The notes: generated by a model not told the origin, from the letters alone. A stretch of 64,000 bases of DNA from Chitinophagaceae bacterium (GCA_947454155.1 CANGIT010000014.1:1-64000), one strand, 5' to 3'. Positions 26,316-36,023 are shown, numbered from the stretch's first letter. Program-made: numbers and translations.

Positions 26316-26552
26316 TTAAATTTTTTCTCCGGCAGCACGCAATGCTTTCACTACCGAATAGAGACCATTTTTATTGATGGTTCTGATTGCTTCTGAAGAC
26401 ACCTTAAGTGTAACCCATTTGTCTTCTTCAGCCAGGAAATAACGCTTGGTCTGCAAATTGGGCAGGAATCTGCGTTTTGTTTTGATGTTGGAGTGAGAAA
26501 CCTTGTTTCCTGTAATGGGTTTCTTTCCTGTTACCTGACATACTCTAGCCAT
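26316..26552 (-). CDS. rpmB: 50S ribosomal protein L28
   Basis: A 78-residue bL28 with the family start [29 protein letters not shown] and the C-terminal [14 protein letters not shown]. It is the zinc-free form, with one cysteine. First gene of the rpmB-rpmG-DUF4295 cluster. Confidence 0.96.
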   Translation of the reverse strand: MARVCQVTGKKPITGNKVSHSNIKTKRRFLPNLQTKRYFLAEEDKWVTLKVSSEAIRTINKNGLYSVVKALRAAGEKI

Positions 26553-26683
26553 GTTCCTAAATTTTGGACGGCAAAGGTAGGGATTATGTTTTATAATTGG
26601 AACGATAATTTTAAAAACTTTTTTGAATTTGTGGAAAACCGCAGTTTTTTTGACCTTTATCTCCCCTTAAATAGAAATTAAAG

Positions 26684-27097
26684 ATGAATATACACAGCGT
26701 GAGCACCCAATTTGAATCAGGATTGGCATTTACTGCTACCATTGATCAATATAAAATCAAGATGGATACAACCGATGATAATAGTCAGCATCTGGGACCC
26801 AGTCCCAAGAAGCTGATGCTGGCCGCACTGGCTGGCTGTACCGGCATCGATGTGGTCAGTATCCTGAATAAAATGCAAGTAACTTTTAGTCATTTCTCCA
26901 TACGAACCGACGCTTCACTCACTGAAGAACACCCTAAGATATATGATAAAGTGGCAATTGTATATGCAATTAATGTTTTTGCAGATGATCGGCATAAGGT
27001 GGAGCGAGCGGTGCAATTGTCCAAAGAAAAATATTGTGGTGTCAGTGCGATGTTTGGGCATTTTGCCACTATCGACTGGGAAATTGAATTTCTTTGA
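26684..27097 (+). CDS. OsmC family protein
   Basis: A 137-residue OsmC/Ohr-like protein; family members are thiol peroxidases acting on organic hydroperoxides. The two cysteines expected for activity are present: one in LAALAGCTGIDVVSIL near residue 50 and one in KEKYCGVSAMF near 117. The N-terminal part GLAFTATIDQYKIKMDTT is the usual beta sheet. It is the YhfA-like branch rather than the Ohr type, judging by length. It stands alone, divergent from rpmB. Confidence 0.87.
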   Translation: MNIHSVSTQFESGLAFTATIDQYKIKMDTTDDNSQHLGPSPKKLMLAALAGCTGIDVVSILNKMQVTFSHFSIRTDASLTEEHPKIYDKVAIVYAINVFADDRHKVERAVQLSKEKYCGVSAMFGHFATIDWEIEFL

Positions 27098-27131
27098 GTT
27101 GGTTAATCTTCATTGCAGAGATGTTTCATTG

Positions 27132-28031
27132 TTAATCTCTCATGCCAACCTTTAGAACTTTAGGTTTATTGTTTCTTCTAACCCTTAACATTTGTAATAC
27201 GATAGAAAGAATAATCAGGAAGAATCCCCAGTAAAAATGGTGTGACATATTTTCATCCTCATGAAAAAACACAAACGCCAAAGCTACTCCATATACCGGC
27301 TCAAGATTATAGGTAAGATTGACTGTAAAAGCGGATATTCTTTTTAAGGCATTCATTTGAAGGTCCATTGCGGCAACCGTACACAAGCAAGCCATGATGA
27401 TGAGCCAGTACCAATCATTGCCCTCTACGCGATAATGGTGTGCAGGAGAAATCAAAAAATAAAAGGGTAACAACAGAGTGAGTGAGAGGAGTCCGCCAAT
27501 GAATTCATAAAAAGTGAGCACCTCTGGACTATGTTTCTCAAGCAGTTGTTTATTAAAAATTGGAAAAATTGCACTCCCCATTGCGGCCACCACACCAAAA
27601 AGAATCCCGATTTTAAAATGGGGATGAAAATCAAAAATGATATACACTCCGGCCAATGCTATCAATCCCAGCAGCAATTCCACCAACACTATCCTTTTTT
27701 TTAAAATCAGCGGCTCAAACACAGAGGAGAAAAAACCGGCCATCGAAATGCAAACCACTGCCACAGAAGCATTGGCATATTTCACCGACCCGTAAAAAGT
27801 CACCCAATGAAAAGCCAATATAAAACCCACTCCTATTATTTTAAAAAATTCAAGCCAGGTGATCCGTTTCAACTGACCTCTAAAAATCATGAGCGCACCC
27901 AAAATGACTACAGAAAAAAACAACCGATACCAAACAAGCACCCCCTCATTCAATGTGATGAGCTTTCCCAAAATAGCGGTGAAGCCCGCCAAAAAAACAG
28001 CCACATGTAACTGAATAAGGGCTTTGTTCAT
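27132..28031 (-). CDS. EamA/DMT family transporter
   Basis: A 299-residue drug/metabolite transporter with ten predicted helices in two EamA repeats (about 5-137 and 148-285). Segments such as LVWYRLFFSVVILGALMIF and ISAFTVNLTYNLEPVYGVALAFVFFHE are characteristic. The substrate is unknown. It stands alone and is convergent with the OsmC gene. The 203 bases between its start and the -7 box of the DUF2723 gene hold nothing else that I can support. Confidence 0.88.
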   Translation of the reverse strand: MNKALIQLHVAVFLAGFTAILGKLITLNEGVLVWYRLFFSVVILGALMIFRGQLKRITWLEFFKIIGVGFILAFHWVTFYGSVKYANASVAVVCISMAGFFSSVFEPLILKKRIVLVELLLGLIALAGVYIIFDFHPHFKIGILFGVVAAMGSAIFPIFNKQLLEKHSPEVLTFYEFIGGLLSLTLLLPFYFLISPAHHYRVEGNDWYWLIIMACLCTVAAMDLQMNALKRISAFTVNLTYNLEPVYGVALAFVFFHEDENMSHHFYWGFFLIILSIVLQMLRVRRNNKPKVLKVGMRD

Positions 28032-28229
28032 ATATTTCTACATTAAAATCTGATCGCAAAAAATGCTGGCCATCGAATTGACCTTTTCTTTTTCAAATGC
28101 CATTACTTCTTCCTCTTATCATTACCATGCAATCTAGTCAAAACAAAGAATTTAGCCCATCTAAATAATAAAGGCCTTAGTGTTAGTGCAAAAAAATGGT
28201 GAAGTCCCAAAAATCAAAACAAACATGAT

Positions 28230-28237
28230 TATATTTG
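28230..28237 (+). promoter_or_regulatory. -7 promoter box (TATATTTG)
   Basis: TATATTTG matches TAnnTTTG and lies 21 bases before the ATG at 28259. No clear -33 element is present. Confidence 0.45.
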
Positions 28238-28258
28238 CCCACTTATAATTTTAAGCGT

Positions 28259-31200
28259 ATGAATTTCAAAAGAATAAACAACCTTACCGGATGGGCCGTG
28301 TTTCTGCTGGCCAGTGCCGTTTATTTGCTGACCATGGAAGCCACCGGCAGCTTATGGGATTGCGGAGAGTTTGCTTCCAGTGCCTATAAAGTTCAAATCC
28401 CTCACCCTCCGGGCGCACCTTTGTTCGTTCTGATTGGAAGAATCTTCATGATTCCTTTTTCACCGGCCACTGCCGCTACGGGTATCAACACCATGAGTGC
28501 TTTGGCCAGTGCGTTCACTATATTATTTCTATTTTGGTCCATCACCCACTTTGCCCGTAAGATTGTTCAAAAAGATCAACGTGAGCTGACCACTTCCAAT
28601 ATCATGGCCATCATGGCCGCAGGTGTTGTAGGGGCTCTCGCTTACACTTTCTCCGATTCTTTCTGGTACAGTGCCGTTGAAGGTGAGGTATACGCATTGT
28701 CTTCTTTCTTCACTGCCGTTGTTTTCTGGGCCATGCTGAAATGGGAACAAAATGTTACCGAAGAACAGGAGCAAGGCATCAAAGGACATTTCACTCGCGC
28801 CGACCGCTGGATCATCCTCATTTTTTATCTGATGGGCCTTTCCATTGGCGTTCACTTATTGAACTTGCTGACCATCCCGGCTATCGTCATTATCTATTAC
28901 TTCAAAAGATATAAGCCTACCAATTGGGGCACTTTGATGGCTTTCATTCTCGGTTGTGTTATCACCGGATTGGTTCAAAAAGCGGTTATCCAATGGAGCA
29001 TCAAAGGCGCCGGCAACATGGACATATTTTTTGTGAACAGCCTCAACATGCCTTATTTCACCGGTTTTGCCTTCTTCTTCTTACTCCTTGGCGTATTGAT
29101 CTTTTTCGGCTTGCGAATAGCCGGTAAAAACAATTGGAATTTTCTGAAACTCGGACTTTGGAGCTTCACTTTCATGCTGCTCGGTTACTCCACTTACTTC
29201 ACCACCATGGTAAGAAGTACGGCAGACCCAAGCGTAGATATGTTCAATGTTGACAATCCCGTGAGCTTGGTGGGCTATGTAAGCCGTGAACAATATGGCG
29301 ATTGGCCGATACTTTACGGTCAAGATTTTACCGCACAAATTCAGGAAGCCAAAACAACCGATACTTATATCAAGGCCAATGGTAAATATGAAAAGAACGG
29401 CAAGAAAGTAGAATACATTTACGCTCCTGAAGACAAACACTTCTTCCCTCGCATGTGGGACATGAGCAACGACCAAGGACATGCCGACTATTATGCCAAC
29501 TGGGCCGGCATCGGCAAAAACCAGGATGGCTCTTATGAACGTGCTCCAACCATGGCCGAAAACTTGGGCTTCTTCTTCAGCTATCAAATCAACTGGATGT
29601 ATTGGCGTTATTTCATGTGGAATTTCTCAGGTAAGCAAAATGATATTCAAGGCACCAATATGGGCAATGTGCGCGATGGTAACTGGCTCACCGGCATTTC
29701 ATTTTATGATGATATGCGTTTAGGTAATCAAGACCTAATGCCAGATAGCATCAAGCATAACAAGGCCAATAACAAACTTTACATGTTGCCGTTCATACTC
29801 GGTTTGTTGGGCTTGTTCTACCAATACAGGAAAGACAGAAAAGACATGCTGATCACCACTTTGTTATTCTTCTTCACCGGCTTCGCCATTTGCCTCTACC
29901 TCAATCAGGCAGGTAACCAACCCCGTGAGCGTGATTATGCCTATGTAGGCTCATTCTATGCCTTCGCCATCTGGATCGGACTTGGTGTTTTATATGTAAA
30001 AGACCTTTTCGGCAGTTTCATTAAAAATGAACAATCCGCCATCATCGGTGCCGGCTTGTTATGTTTGCTGGCTGTGCCCGCCATCATGGCCGATCAGGAG
30101 TGGGACGATCATGATCGCAGCCGCAAGACATTGGCCCGAGACCTTGCCAAAGATTATCTGGAAAGCTGCGCCCCCAACGCTATTCTCATTTCATTTGGAG
30201 ATAATGATACTTACCCGCTTTGGTATGCGCAGGAAGTGGAAGGCATCAGACCCGACATAAGAGTCATCAACAGCAGTTTGCTGGGTACCGACTGGTACAT
30301 CAACCAGCTCCGCTATAAAGTAAACAACAGCGACCCCATCGATCCTATCTGGTCGGCTGCCGACATCGAAGGCTCTAAAAGAGATGTGGTGCGCTTCAAT
30401 CCAAATGTACCGGGCGTTGATTCAAAATCATACATGGACCTGTATACTATGATGAAAGATTACGCAGGTTCTGACGATCCGGCCAAAGGCACCACAGAAA
30501 ATGAAGGTGAAACCATCAATGTATTCCCTTCTCAAAATGTGAGCGTGCCAGTGGATGCAGATTTGGTTAGAAGAAATGGAACGGTAAATGCCAACGACAT
30601 GATTGTTCCCGCTTTACAATTCAATATCGGCAAAAACTATCTCTATAAAAACGATGCGGCCATCCTCAACATCATTGCCGCCAACAAATGGAAACGTCCT
30701 ATTTATTTCACTTCCGCCTATGGCGAACTGGGCTTTGAAAAATATCTTCGTCAGGATGGCATGACCTTCCGTTTGGTACCAATCGATAATGGCGGTGCCA
30801 ACCTCGACTGGGTGTCGGATAAGATGAACAACAAATTCGCTTTTGGCGGCTGCGAGAAAAAAGGTGTCTATTTCGATGAAGAAAACCGTCGTCACCTCAA
30901 CAGCATCCGTTATGCTTATGCACAGGCCGCTGGCTCATTAGCCGATAATGGAAGAATGGAAGAAGCCAAAAAATTGCTGAACAAATGCGATAAAATGATG
31001 GATCAGGAAAATATGCCTTATGGTATGGTGGGCAGATTCCAACAACACAATTCCATCTCTTTACAAATGCTCTATTCGGCATACAAAGCCGGTGACAGCG
31101 TTCTGGCCGCCAAAATAACCAGAAGTCTGAAAAAAGACATGGAGCAGCAATCGTCCTATTATCAAAATCTGCCCGACAGAATGCAGGATAATCTCTCTCC

Positions 31201-31357
31201 CGAAGCTGAAAGAAATGCCGGATTGATCAAAGGCATGATGGGCATGGAACAGCAATTCAGAATGATCAAGGAAGCTGAAGCACAAGCTGCGCAGCGTAAA
31301 GACTCTGTCATGTCTTACCCTCAAATCAAATCTCAATTGAAGAAAGCCAATCCCTAA
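28259..31357 (+). CDS. DUF2723 membrane protein, candidate protein O-glycosyltransferase
   Basis: A 1032-residue membrane protein. The first ~550 residues hold about 12 helices with the DUF2723 start YLLTMEATGSLWDCGEFASSAYKVQIPHPPGAPLFVLIGRIF, including the acidic WDCGE and the HPPGAP loop typical of GT-C enzymes. The soluble C-terminal half (about 600-1032) ends in helical, TPR-like repeats. The eukaryotic relative TMEM260 is a protein O-mannosyltransferase, so a glycosyl transfer role in the envelope is likely but unproven here. I start at the ATG at 28259 (MNFKRINN); the upstream TTG at 28235 overlaps the promoter box. A terminator follows. Confidence 0.85.
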   Translation: MNFKRINNLTGWAVFLLASAVYLLTMEATGSLWDCGEFASSAYKVQIPHPPGAPLFVLIGRIFMIPFSPATAATGINTMSALASAFTILFLFWSITHFARKIVQKDQRELTTSNIMAIMAAGVVGALAYTFSDSFWYSAVEGEVYALSSFFTAVVFWAMLKWEQNVTEEQEQGIKGHFTRADRWIILIFYLMGLSIGVHLLNLLTIPAIVIIYYFKRYKPTNWGTLMAFILGCVITGLVQKAVIQWSIKGAGNMDIFFVNSLNMPYFTGFAFFFLLLGVLIFFGLRIAGKNNWNFLKLGLWSFTFMLLGYSTYFTTMVRSTADPSVDMFNVDNPVSLVGYVSREQYGDWPILYGQDFTAQIQEAKTTDTYIKANGKYEKNGKKVEYIYAPEDKHFFPRMWDMSNDQGHADYYANWAGIGKNQDGSYERAPTMAENLGFFFSYQINWMYWRYFMWNFSGKQNDIQGTNMGNVRDGNWLTGISFYDDMRLGNQDLMPDSIKHNKANNKLYMLPFILGLLGLFYQYRKDRKDMLITTLLFFFTGFAICLYLNQAGNQPRERDYAYVGSFYAFAIWIGLGVLYVKDLFGSFIKNEQSAIIGAGLLCLLAVPAIMADQEWDDHDRSRKTLARDLAKDYLESCAPNAILISFGDNDTYPLWYAQEVEGIRPDIRVINSSLLGTDWYINQLRYKVNNSDPIDPIWSAADIEGSKRDVVRFNPNVPGVDSKSYMDLYTMMKDYAGSDDPAKGTTENEGETINVFPSQNVSVPVDADLVRRNGTVNANDMIVPALQFNIGKNYLYKNDAAILNIIAANKWKRPIYFTSAYGELGFEKYLRQDGMTFRLVPIDNGGANLDWVSDKMNNKFAFGGCEKKGVYFDEENRRHLNSIRYAYAQAAGSLADNGRMEEAKKLLNKCDKMMDQENMPYGMVGRFQQHNSISLQMLYSAYKAGDSVLAAKITRSLKKDMEQQSSYYQNLPDRMQDNLSPEAERNAGLIKGMMGMEQQFRMIKEAEAQAAQRKDSVMSYPQIKSQLKKANP

Positions 31358-31382
31358 AAGGATAAGAATCATCTTCCCATAA

Positions 31383-31428
31383 AAAAACAGGTTTAAAAAA
31401 TGCATGAGCAGATTTTAAACCTGTTTTT
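31383..31428. terminator. Bidirectional terminator between DUF2723 and murB genes
   Basis: AAAAACAGGTTTAAAA (about 31383-31398) pairs with TTTTAAACCTGTTTTT (31413-31428), with A-run and T-run flanks serving both converging genes. Confidence 0.85.
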
Positions 31429-31459
31429 CGTTTATGGCTTTACGTCAGTCAATATACAG

Positions 31460-32476
31460 TCAATATACATTCACTTCCCTTTCGAGCCTTACCCCAAATT
31501 TTTCTTTCACTGATGCGATGATCTCCTGGCTGAGCGCTATGATTTCGGCGCCTTGGGCATGGGCATGGTTGACCAAAACCAGGGCTTGTTTTTCGTGACA
31601 ACCCGCATCACCTTTACGAAAACCTTTCCAGCCACATTGTTCAATCAGCCAGCCGGCGGCGAGTTTGACTTTATCCTGTGCAAGGACATAGCCGACAATC
31701 TGAGGAAATAAGGCTTGCAGTTGGATGTACTGGTATTTTTCAATTTCAGGATTTTTGAAAAAACTTCCTGCATTACCGATTTGTGACGGGTCGGGAAGTT
31801 TGCTTCTTCTGATCTGCATAACAGCCTGGGCAATAGCAGCAATGGAGAGATCTTTTACCCCCATTCTTTCCAGTTCCTGTTGTATGGCACCATAACCGGT
31901 TTGATAAACCGGCTTTTTGTTCAGCTTATATGTCACCGAAGTAATGATGAACTGTCCTTTGTATTTGTTTTTGAAAACACTTTCGCGATAGCCCAGCTCA
32001 CAATCCTTCAATTGAAAAACCACTTTCTCTTTTTGGTGCAGATGGATGGCTTCCAACTCGTGAAAGACATCTTTCAGTTCCACCCCATAGGCGCCGATAT
32101 TTTGCATGGGCGAAGCGCCCACATTACCGGGAATCAGAGCGAGATTCTCCATACCGGCCCAGCCTCTTTCCACACAATGCATCACCAGACTATGCCAGTT
32201 AACGCCCGCTCCGGCTTTTATATAAATATGGTCCTCCTCTTCATTCACCACCTCCACACCAGCAATTTTGTTGTGTAAGACAGTATCCTCTATATCACGG
32301 GTGAATAATATGTTGCTACCTCCACCCAAAATAAACAGGGTTTCATCATGCACAGAACTTTCATTGAGCCATGTCAACAATTCTGCTTCATGTTCTATGG
32401 TCACCATCTTGCGGGCATGCACATCCATCCCGAAAGTATTGAATGGCCTGAGTGAGATGTTGTATTGAATGTTCAT
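31460..32476 (-). CDS. murB: UDP-N-acetylenolpyruvoylglucosamine reductase
   Basis: A 338-residue MurB, the FAD enzyme that reduces UDP-GlcNAc-enolpyruvate to UDP-MurNAc in the cytosol. FAD-binding LFILGGGSNILF lies near 46-57 and IPGNVGASPMQNIGAYGVEL near 114-133; the proton-donor serine is in GNAGSFFKNP near 237-246. The length is that of the E. coli-like (type I) enzyme. It begins 8 bases after priA ends and is the third gene of a plsC-priA-murB operon. Confidence 0.96.
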   Translation of the reverse strand: MNIQYNISLRPFNTFGMDVHARKMVTIEHEAELLTWLNESSVHDETLFILGGGSNILFTRDIEDTVLHNKIAGVEVVNEEEDHIYIKAGAGVNWHSLVMHCVERGWAGMENLALIPGNVGASPMQNIGAYGVELKDVFHELEAIHLHQKEKVVFQLKDCELGYRESVFKNKYKGQFIITSVTYKLNKKPVYQTGYGAIQQELERMGVKDLSIAAIAQAVMQIRRSKLPDPSQIGNAGSFFKNPEIEKYQYIQLQALFPQIVGYVLAQDKVKLAAGWLIEQCGWKGFRKGDAGCHEKQALVLVNHAHAQGAEIIALSQEIIASVKEKFGVRLEREVNVY

Positions 32477-32483
32477 GTATCAG

Positions 32484-34964
32484 TTATTGAGGATCCGCAT
32501 CTGCAATGATAGTCACGGAGCGGTATATTTTTTCGGTTTGCAGCAAATTAATTTGATGGCGAATCACTTTTTTGAATTGTATGCCGCTGTCGCGTGGAAT
32601 TTTAATGATGAGTTCCATGTGATAAAGATTCCTGAGCCTCGGAATTACGGGCTGCGCCGGACCGATGATTTGATTAGGCATATCCTTTTTCAACAAGGCT
32701 GCCAGTTTTTCGGAGGCATGACGAACCAGGTCGGCATCTTTATGTTTTAATGTAAGTTTCACCAAACGGCTAAACGGCGGATAGCCAAACTCTTTTCGGG
32801 TGTCCAGTTCCTGTTTGAACATGGATGCATGATCATGGTCTTGCACCCATTGTATGACCGGGTGTTTTACATTGATGGCCTGGATCAGCACCTTGCCCTG
32901 CTCCCCTTTTCGGCCGGCTCTTCCGCTCACTTGTTCCATGAGCTGAAACGCTCTTTCATTCACCCTGAAATCGGCAAAGCTGAGTAAGCCATCGGCATCA
33001 AGGATGCCTACCAATCCTACTTTTTCAAAATCGAGACCTTTCACCACCATTTGCGTACCCACCAGCACATCCAAACGATGCTGCTCAAACGTCTGAATCA
33101 ACGTATCATGTGCTGTTTTACCTTTCACACTGTCTACATCCATACGGGCGATCCGCAGCTCGGGCAATTCTGCCTCCAACAACTCTTCAATCTTTTCTGT
33201 CCCGAAATTTTTCTCGAGCCAGTCGTTAGATCCACAAGCCGTACAAGCGGTAAGCTTGGGGTAAATGCTGCCACAATAATGACAGTGCAGTTTATTGCTA
33301 TGCTTATGTAGGGTAAGCGACACATCACAATGCAGGCATTGTGGAATAAATCCGCAAGCCCCGCAAATCAGATAGGGATTATAGCCTCTTCTGTTTTGAA
33401 AAAGTATCACCTGTTTTTTATCTGCCACTGTTTGACGGATGGCTTCCTTCAACACCTCGCTGATGATTACTTTTCCTTTCTTTTTGTCTTGCAAAACATT
33501 TACAACATCAATTTTGGGAAGTTGCAAACCGCCGAATCTTTCTTTCAATTCCACCAGACCATACTTGCTTTGCTTGGCATTGAAATAACTCTCGATGGAG
33601 GGCGTACCGCTGCCGAGGAGAACTTTGGCATTAAATAACGAAGCATAATAAATCGCAGCATCCCTTGCATTATAACGGGGTGCAGGATCTTGTTGCTTGA
33701 AAGAGCCATCATGTTCCTCATCCACAATGATCAGCCCCAAATGGCGAAAAGGAAGGAACAAAGCACTTCTCGCCCCTAGCACCACACTTACTTTCCTATC
33801 ACGAATACGGTTCCATAATTCGATTCTTTCCTGGTCGTTGAATTTGGAATGATACACTGCAATATGTCCGCCAAAATGTTTTTGTAATCGACGTATAATT
33901 TGTGAAGTCAGCGCAATTTCAGGTAGCAGGTAGAGCACTTGTTGTTGTTGCTGAATCGCGTCGGCCATCTGTTTGATATACAGCTGGGTTTTTCCGCTGC
34001 CGGTAACACCATGTAAGAGACATACTTTTTTTGAAGTGAATGCAAGGTTGATTTCATCCAGCGCTTTTTGCTGCGCAGCAGAAAGTTGGAAATCAATGTT
34101 TATGTTGGGAGGAAGCTGGGCAATACGGTCTACATTACGCTTCTCCGTTAGCAAGATGCCTTTTTCCACCAGGGCATTCAATTGAGCTGATGTGGCATTG
34201 GCTTTTTTCAGCAATGACGTTTGTAGCACCTCTCCTTCCGTTTTGTGCAGGTGCAGAAAAGCCAGCAAGAGTTCCATTTGTTTGGGTGCGCCTTTCCAAT
34301 CATTGAGCAGCGCAGCCAGTTCTGCTTCCTGCCTGAAGCGAGGCGACAAAGCCACATAATTCTCTTTGCGAGGTTTATACTTCTCAGTTAGTTTTTCCCA
34401 GATAAAGCAAACCTGCTTGTCAATCAATGACCGAACTACAGGATACACATGCGATCCCTCCAGCAGCAATTGTACTTCGTGTATCTGTAACTGTTTTCTG
34501 ATGAGCAAAGCTTCTGCCAAAACATACTCTTCGTCAGTAAGCCCAGAGAAATCATCTCCAAACTCCTCTTGAAACATCAGTATCGATTCGCTGCTCAATT
34601 TGAAATTCGCTGGTAAGGCAGCCGCCATCACTTCTCCTTCGGTGCACATATAATATTCCGTTATCCACTCCCACAATTTCAATTGTTGAGAAAACAACAG
34701 CGGTGCATCATCCAGTACATTCAATATCGGCTTTGTTGCATAAGGTGGCTGTACCGATGAAAGATCTTTCACCACACCAGCATATTTTCTGTTGTTGCCA
34801 AAAACCACTTCCACTCTATAGCCCGGATGTACTTTGTTATGCCAAGCTACTGGTACATGATAGGTATACACCTGCGGCAAAGCAAGCGGTAAGATCACCC
34901 GAGCCCATAAGACCGGCTTTTCTTCAGTGAACATATTTTGTTGCAATTTCGGCATGACAATCAT
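32484..34964 (-). CDS. priA: Primosomal replication protein N' (PriA helicase)
   Basis: An 826-residue PriA, the helicase that restarts stalled replication forks. It has an N-terminal DNA-binding region (about 18-125), Walker A GVTGSGKTQLYIKQM near 322-336, DEEHDGSFKQ near 422, and a zinc region with paired cysteines (CGACGFIPQCLHCDVS, CHYCGS, CTACGS) near 540-588. GRAGRKGEQG is motif VI. The ATG at 34964 overlaps the stop of the upstream acyltransferase gene (ATGA), implying coupling; an internal Met (MFTEEKP) at 34934 is another option. Confidence 0.96.
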   Translation of the reverse strand: MIVMPKLQQNMFTEEKPVLWARVILPLALPQVYTYHVPVAWHNKVHPGYRVEVVFGNNRKYAGVVKDLSSVQPPYATKPILNVLDDAPLLFSQQLKLWEWITEYYMCTEGEVMAAALPANFKLSSESILMFQEEFGDDFSGLTDEEYVLAEALLIRKQLQIHEVQLLLEGSHVYPVVRSLIDKQVCFIWEKLTEKYKPRKENYVALSPRFRQEAELAALLNDWKGAPKQMELLLAFLHLHKTEGEVLQTSLLKKANATSAQLNALVEKGILLTEKRNVDRIAQLPPNINIDFQLSAAQQKALDEINLAFTSKKVCLLHGVTGSGKTQLYIKQMADAIQQQQQVLYLLPEIALTSQIIRRLQKHFGGHIAVYHSKFNDQERIELWNRIRDRKVSVVLGARSALFLPFRHLGLIIVDEEHDGSFKQQDPAPRYNARDAAIYYASLFNAKVLLGSGTPSIESYFNAKQSKYGLVELKERFGGLQLPKIDVVNVLQDKKKGKVIISEVLKEAIRQTVADKKQVILFQNRRGYNPYLICGACGFIPQCLHCDVSLTLHKHSNKLHCHYCGSIYPKLTACTACGSNDWLEKNFGTEKIEELLEAELPELRIARMDVDSVKGKTAHDTLIQTFEQHRLDVLVGTQMVVKGLDFEKVGLVGILDADGLLSFADFRVNERAFQLMEQVSGRAGRKGEQGKVLIQAINVKHPVIQWVQDHDHASMFKQELDTRKEFGYPPFSRLVKLTLKHKDADLVRHASEKLAALLKKDMPNQIIGPAQPVIPRLRNLYHMELIIKIPRDSGIQFKKVIRHQINLLQTEKIYRSVTIIADADPQ

Positions 34965-35725
34965 TTACCAATCCAGGTGGCTTTGTATTTGAGTAGACCG
35001 GCCTCCATGATTTCAAATACTTTTTGCTTTAACAATGGCAGCTCATCCAATGTGTAACCCTCTACCGCCACTTCTTCGAGATAGACCACTCTGGATTTTC
35101 CGGGGGTTAGACTCAGCATGCTGTTGTAGTTCATCCGATCGAAGGTGTCTAAAAAAAGTAAGGGTCGAATGGGTGTTTGGGTTTCGATAGCTATCCGAAA
35201 AGCCCCGTCATAAAATTTAATCAAGGGATTAGGCGTTGTATTGAAAGTACCTTCGGGGGCCAGGATAATGGAAATATTTTGGCTGATGGCAGCTTTAAGA
35301 TCACTCACACTTCTGGCACGGTCTGTGGCATCATCACGCTTTACCATCACTACTGCACTTTTATAAATATAGCCAAACACCGGAATTTTTGAAATTTCGA
35401 ATTTCCCGAGTCCACGGATCCGTTGACGCCTTACCGCTTTTAAAATAATCAGGGCATCAAGATATGAAATGTGGTTGAATACAAATACCGAAGGCCGGTC
35501 TTCGGTATGAGGCGCTTCATAAATATTTCGATGATACATCACCCAGCAAAACATGCCTACATCCACTGCGCGCCGGCTTATATAATAGACAGCATTGCCG
35601 CGTTTATGTTCGGGCAGTAATAAGGTGAGCAATACCAGTGGAAATAAAACAAGCACAATAATCAACAATACCATTATCGCATATACATTATACAATAACA
35701 GCAGAATCTTTCGTAAAAAGTGCAT
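34961..35725 (-). CDS. plsC: 1-acyl-sn-glycerol-3-phosphate acyltransferase
   Basis: A 254-residue PlsC-type acyltransferase that makes phosphatidic acid from lysophosphatidic acid at the inner membrane. It has two N-terminal hydrophobic segments (about 5-38), the catalytic block FNHISYLDALI near 79-89 (NHxxxxD, with Ser-Tyr-Leu between) and the acyl-glycerol site LAPEGTFNTTPNP near 156-168. It is the first gene of the plsC-priA-murB operon. Two upstream features, a repeat tract and the divergent rplU promoter, lie beyond its start. Confidence 0.9.
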   Translation of the reverse strand: MHFLRKILLLLYNVYAIMVLLIIVLVLFPLVLLTLLLPEHKRGNAVYYISRRAVDVGMFCWVMYHRNIYEAPHTEDRPSVFVFNHISYLDALIILKAVRRQRIRGLGKFEISKIPVFGYIYKSAVVMVKRDDATDRARSVSDLKAAISQNISIILAPEGTFNTTPNPLIKFYDGAFRIAIETQTPIRPLLFLDTFDRMNYNSMLSLTPGKSRVVYLEEVAVEGYTLDELPLLKQKVFEIMEAGLLKYKATWIGK

Positions 35726-35744
35726 AAGATTGCGAATGTAATGA

Positions 35745-35817
35745 AATGTTTGGGGTTTGATGTTTTGGGTTTGGGGTTTGTGATTTGTTATTGGTTATTG
35801 GTTGTTGGTTAACGGTG
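35745..35817. repeat. 7-bp-period G/T-rich tract (dispersed repeat)
   Basis: TTTGGGG, TTTGATG, TTTTGGG, TTTGGGG, TTTGTGA, TTTGTTA, TTGGTTA, TTGGTTG and TTGGTTA follow at 7-base spacing. It lies upstream of plsC and has no opposite arm. Confidence 0.6.
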
Positions 35818-35880
35818 GATTTCGGTCAACAAACTGACTTGTTAGCGAGTTATTATCTCAATTCAGGAGGAATTTATCGG

Positions 35881-35982
35881 ATGGGCACATGGCAAACAGT
35901 TAGTTTTGCGACGAAAAAGCTTGCCAATGGGTTGATTTCGGCTTATTTGGAAAAAAAGATCAAAAAAACTTTACTAGAATAG
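35881..35982 (+). CDS. Candidate 33-residue small protein (weak)
   Basis: A short ORF, MGTWQTVSFATKKLANGL and onwards to KKIKKTLLE, with an AGGAGG sequence 10 bases before the ATG, which is unusual in this organism. It ends just before the rplU promoter box. The product would be a basic amphipathic peptide. The frame stays open upstream, so it may be a gene remnant or chance. Confidence 0.2.
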   Translation: MGTWQTVSFATKKLANGLISAYLEKKIKKTLLE

Positions 35983-35993
35983 TGTAAAACCAT

Positions 35994-36001
35994 TACCTTT
36001 G
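35994..36001 (+). promoter_or_regulatory. -7 promoter box of rplU-rpmA (TACCTTTG)
   Basis: TACCTTTG matches TAnnTTTG; CTTTAC 19 bases upstream is a weak -33 element. The rplU ATG follows after 22 bases. Confidence 0.55.
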
Positions 36002-36023
36002 CCGTCCTAAATTCAGGAAACTT

